DNA from: Chloroflexota bacterium
GTDB taxonomy: Bacteria; Chloroflexota; Dehalococcoidia; Lucifugimonadales; JAPUKM01
Reading direction: 5' to 3'
DNA length: 7,761 nucleotides
Assembly (NCBI GenBank): GCA_027295645.1
Contig: JAPUKM010000236.1
Location: 1-7,761 of the forward strand
Shown in pieces: positions 6,132-7,761 of this stretch; within the stretch, counting starts at the first letter, position 1, and each line of letters starts with the position of its first letter. Below the pieces are notes generated by a model. That model was not told where the DNA came from. It worked only from the letters and a program-made list of their open reading frames with translations, and did not search any database. Position numbers and translations under genes: made by a program.

Positions 6132-6581
6132 ATGCAGCCCAGCAAAAAGGTAGAGCGGGCGGTTTCAGCAGGGGGCGTCGTCTATCGTACAGAGGGTCAG
6201 GATCTTCAGATACTCCTCTGCGGATGGCGTACTCTCTCCTCATGGGTGCTCCCGAAGGGCACCCCTGACCCTGGAGAGTCGCTGGAGCAGACGGCTCTCC
6301 GGGAGGTCCGGGAGGAGACTGGGCTGGAAGTTGTGATTCAAGATTATGTGGACCGCACTCAATACCGGTTCACCGGGGACTCCGGGCGTGTCCGGTATCA
6401 TAAGACCGTTCATTTCTACCTTATGAAGCCGGTGGGGGGAGCCCTCTCCCTCCACGATCCGGAGTTCGATATAGTGCAATGGTTTTCGGCTGGAGAGGCC
6501 GTCAAGGCGATGACCTACACCAACGATGCCCGGATAGTCAAGAAAGCGCTGGCCATGATCGGTGCGGAGGCCGCTCAGTGA
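6132..6581 (+). CDS. Nudix hydrolase
   Basis: Nudix enzymes cleave nucleoside diphosphates linked to another moiety, such as dinucleoside polyphosphates, nucleotide sugars or damaged dNTPs, in the cytoplasm with Mg2+. The 149-residue protein is one compact Nudix domain. The Nudix box runs 43-65 and matches GX5EX7REUXEEXGU exactly: Gly43, Glu49, Arg57, Glu58, Glu61, Glu62, Gly64. WVLPKG (38-43) directly precedes it, a context common in diadenosine-tetraphosphate hydrolase-like members, but the substrate cannot be fixed from sequence. The ATG at 6132 follows the double Shine-Dalgarno GGAGGAGG; the first GGAGG is 4 nt away. The last codons contain the GGAGG that serves the next gene, and its TGA overlaps that gene's GTG. 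Confidence 0.93.
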   Translation: MQPSKKVERAVSAGGVVYRTEGQDLQILLCGWRTLSSWVLPKGTPDPGESLEQTALREVREETGLEVVIQDYVDRTQYRFTGDSGRVRYHKTVHFYLMKPVGGALSLHDPEFDIVQWFSAGEAVKAMTYTNDARIVKKALAMIGAEAAQ

Positions 6582-7162
6582 CGGAGCACATAGTATCCAT
6601 AGGCAAGGTCAAGTTACGTCCAAAGCGGCTGGAGGACGCCTGGGACGACTACACCTGGCGCGTGGATAGTGAGCTGGCGACCCTGGATGCCGCAACCCCA
6701 CTACGCCAGTCTTTTGAGCAGTTCTTGCGCTATTACAAGGAGGAGCTTCGCTCTCCCTCTCCATGGTCGCAACGCTACTCCATCACAACGTTGGACGAAA
6801 AGCATATCGGGAACTGCATGTCCTACGACATCAACGTCAGCTTCGGAGAGGCTGAGTTGGGCATCATGATTGGTGACCGGGACTACTGGAATCAGAGTTT
6901 TGGCTACGACAGCATGATCGCTTTGATAGACCATATGTTTACCAGCACCAGTCTGCGTCGTCTCTACCTTCACACCCTGGAGTGGAACAAGCGGGCCAGA
7001 AGGTGTTTTGAGAAGTGCGGCTTCACTCTGCGCCGCGTGGAGGATCGGAGCAACAAATCCTTTGCTCTGATGGACATCTTCCGGGATCAGTGGTATCAGG
7101 TCAGGGATGAGAAGCTGCCCCAGGCAGACAGCGTTGCTCCCGGCCTACCCACCATCGGCTAA
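6578..7162 (+). CDS. GNAT-family N-acetyltransferase (RimJ/RimL type)
   Basis: GNAT enzymes move an acetyl group from acetyl-CoA to an amine on a protein, peptide or small molecule. The 194-residue protein has KLRPKRLEDA at the start of the fold (12-21), HIGNCMSYDI (76-85), EAELGIMIGDRDYW (91-104), the CoA-loop segment NQSFGYDSM (105-113) and LYLHTLEWNKRARRCFEKCGF (129-149). The last is the standard acetyl-CoA-side helix ending in EKxGF. The CoA loop reads Q-S-F-G-Y-D where relatives often have R-G-Y-G-T-D, a mild variant of Q/R-x-x-G-x-G/A. The start is GTG 6578, supported by GGAGG at 6566-6570 (7 nt spacing) and by a GTGA overlap with the Nudix stop. An ATG at 6479 in the same frame would run through the Nudix gene and is rejected. 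The C-terminal 20 residues are low in structure. The acceptor substrate is unknown. Confidence 0.88.
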   Translation: MTEHIVSIGKVKLRPKRLEDAWDDYTWRVDSELATLDAATPLRQSFEQFLRYYKEELRSPSPWSQRYSITTLDEKHIGNCMSYDINVSFGEAELGIMIGDRDYWNQSFGYDSMIALIDHMFTSTSLRRLYLHTLEWNKRARRCFEKCGFTLRRVEDRSNKSFALMDIFRDQWYQVRDEKLPQADSVAPGLPTIG

Positions 7163-7179
7163 GCTACACGACCTGTTCC

Positions 7180-7208
7180 TTGACGCACCTGCCGTCCGTA
7201 GGTAAACT
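7180..7208 (+). promoter_or_regulatory. Probable promoter of the MaoC pair
   Basis: TTGACG (7180-7185; 5 of 6) and TAAACT (7203-7208; 4 of 6) are separated by 17 nt in the gap after the GNAT gene. Transcription would start near 7215, giving a leader of about 24 nt before the ATG at 7239. Confidence 0.5.
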
Positions 7209-7238
7209 CGTCCCCACGTACAGAGGACCTGAAGCCCC

Positions 7239-7694
7239 ATGACAACGCAATCTCTGATTACCGATTCCATGCGAAAGGCCATCGGCACCGAGTCAGCGGC
7301 CCTGACCGTTGACATAGAGGCGGGGGCCATCCGCAAGTTCGCCGAAGCCATCGAAGATCCGAACCCTCTCTATCGGGACGAAGCGGCCGCACGGCACTCC
7401 CGTCACGGCGGGATCATCGCTCCCCCCACCTTCCTCCGTTCGGTCGCCACCGAGCGCATGGAGATCCCCGCGGGCCCCTCTCTTGAGCGCATCCTGGATG
7501 GCGGCAGCGAATGGGAGTACTTTGAGCCCATACGTCCCGGCGACAGGATCACCGTCGTCACCAGGCTCGTGGACCTGACGGAGCGCACATCCAAGGCCAT
7601 CGGTCAGATGCTGATCGTGTCGTACGAAACCACCTACACCAATCAGTTGGGCCAGGTGGCCGCCAGGCAGCGGACCGCCTTTATCCGCTACTGA
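7239..7694 (+). CDS. MaoC-type dehydratase, N-terminal-domain subunit (HadA/HadC-like)
   Basis: The 151-residue protein is a single hot-dog domain of the MaoC_dehydrat_N type, found in FAS1-like dehydratases and in the A/C subunits of mycobacterial HadAB/HadBC. These enzymes dehydrate (R)-3-hydroxyacyl thioesters or hydrate enoyl thioesters. Visible landmarks are IRKFAEAIEDPNPLYRDEAAA (31-51, with a break-free helix and loop), HGGIIAPPTF (56-65) and the strand WEYFEPIRPGDRIT (92-105). The hydratase catalytic motif D-x-N-P-x-H is altered: Asp40-P-N-P-L-Tyr45 has Tyr in place of His. This subunit is therefore probably non-catalytic and needs the gene that follows. ATG 7239 has GAGG (7223-7226) 12 nt upstream, a weak site; ATG 7269 is an alternative but would cut into the domain. 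No substrate can be named. Confidence 0.85.
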   Translation: MTTQSLITDSMRKAIGTESAALTVDIEAGAIRKFAEAIEDPNPLYRDEAAARHSRHGGIIAPPTFLRSVATERMEIPAGPSLERILDGGSEWEYFEPIRPGDRITVVTRLVDLTERTSKAIGQMLIVSYETTYTNQLGQVAARQRTAFIRY

Positions 7695-7727
7695 TCGGCA
7701 CACACAAATCGGGAAGGAGTTGTGCCC

Positions 7728-7761
7728 ATGGCCGACGTGTTGTACTGGGAGGACGTGCGGG
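7728..7761 (+). CDS. Probable catalytic MaoC-type hydratase subunit, first 11 codons (runs off the window)
   Basis: ATG 7728 is preceded by GGAAGGAG (7712-7719) with 8 nt spacing and starts 33 nt after the previous stop. The visible residues are MADVLYWEDVR. The L-Y-W-E-D-V opening resembles HadB-like MaoC proteins, where it is followed by a G-x-x-L/I-P segment and the catalytic D-x-N-P-x-H motif. Those lie beyond the window, so the name depends mainly on the preceding gene. It would supply the active site lacking in its neighbour. Confidence 0.6.
   Translation, partial: MADVLYWEDVR

Noticed and set aside
6479..6577. Upstream extension of the GNAT frame starting at ATG 6479
   Set aside because: It would overlap the Nudix gene by about 100 nt with unrelated sequence. 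The GTG at 6578 has a well-placed GGAGG and the protein then has normal family length.

Overview
The window looks like a piece of a GC-rich bacterial chromosome. The best guess is a Chloroflexota (Dehalococcoidia-like) genome: ArgC opens with the 'IINVTGYAG' form of the nucleotide-binding motif, and the HEAT-repeat protein, the GNAT enzyme and the split MaoC pair resemble proteins I associate with that group. This placement is from memory of protein families, not from a search. No CRISPR array, insertion sequence, integrase or toxin-antitoxin gene is visible.

Layout. Positions 1-305 hold the start of a leftward gene (probable fatty acid desaturase, cut by the window edge) and a lower-GC spacer with a tandem GTTAGCAAAAT repeat. 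A leftward tRNA-Glu (anticodon TTC, CCA encoded) follows at 306-382. Next come two leftward genes, argC (arginine biosynthesis) and nth (endonuclease III, base excision repair); argC has its own good promoter in the nth-argC gap. Strand polarity flips at about 2253-2394. Rightward from there lies a compact cluster, tldD-tldE-HEAT-repeat protein (2395-6010), then a strongly promoted Nudix-GNAT pair (6132-7162, genes overlapping by 4 nt), then a promoter and two MaoC-type hydratase genes, the second cut off after 11 codons.

How the genes work together. TldD and TldE are the two halves of one heterodimeric zinc metalloprotease; only TldD carries the HEAAFGH-class HExxxH metal site. The HEAT protein downstream is a likely co-transcribed partner of unknown role. 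The Nudix hydrolase and the acetyltransferase are translationally coupled. The MaoC pair looks like a heterodimeric (R)-3-hydroxyacyl dehydratase/enoyl hydratase whose first subunit lacks the catalytic His, as in mycobacterial HadAB-type enzymes. ArgC and Nth are ordinary housekeeping enzymes with all key residues present.

Most of the window is ordinary housekeeping and core metabolism. The points most worth a second look are the composition change and tandem repeats at the 3' end of tRNA-Glu (possible integration junction), the HEAT protein in a tldDE operon, the recurring TGCTATACT promoter element, and the asymmetric MaoC pair. I found no clear previously undescribed system.
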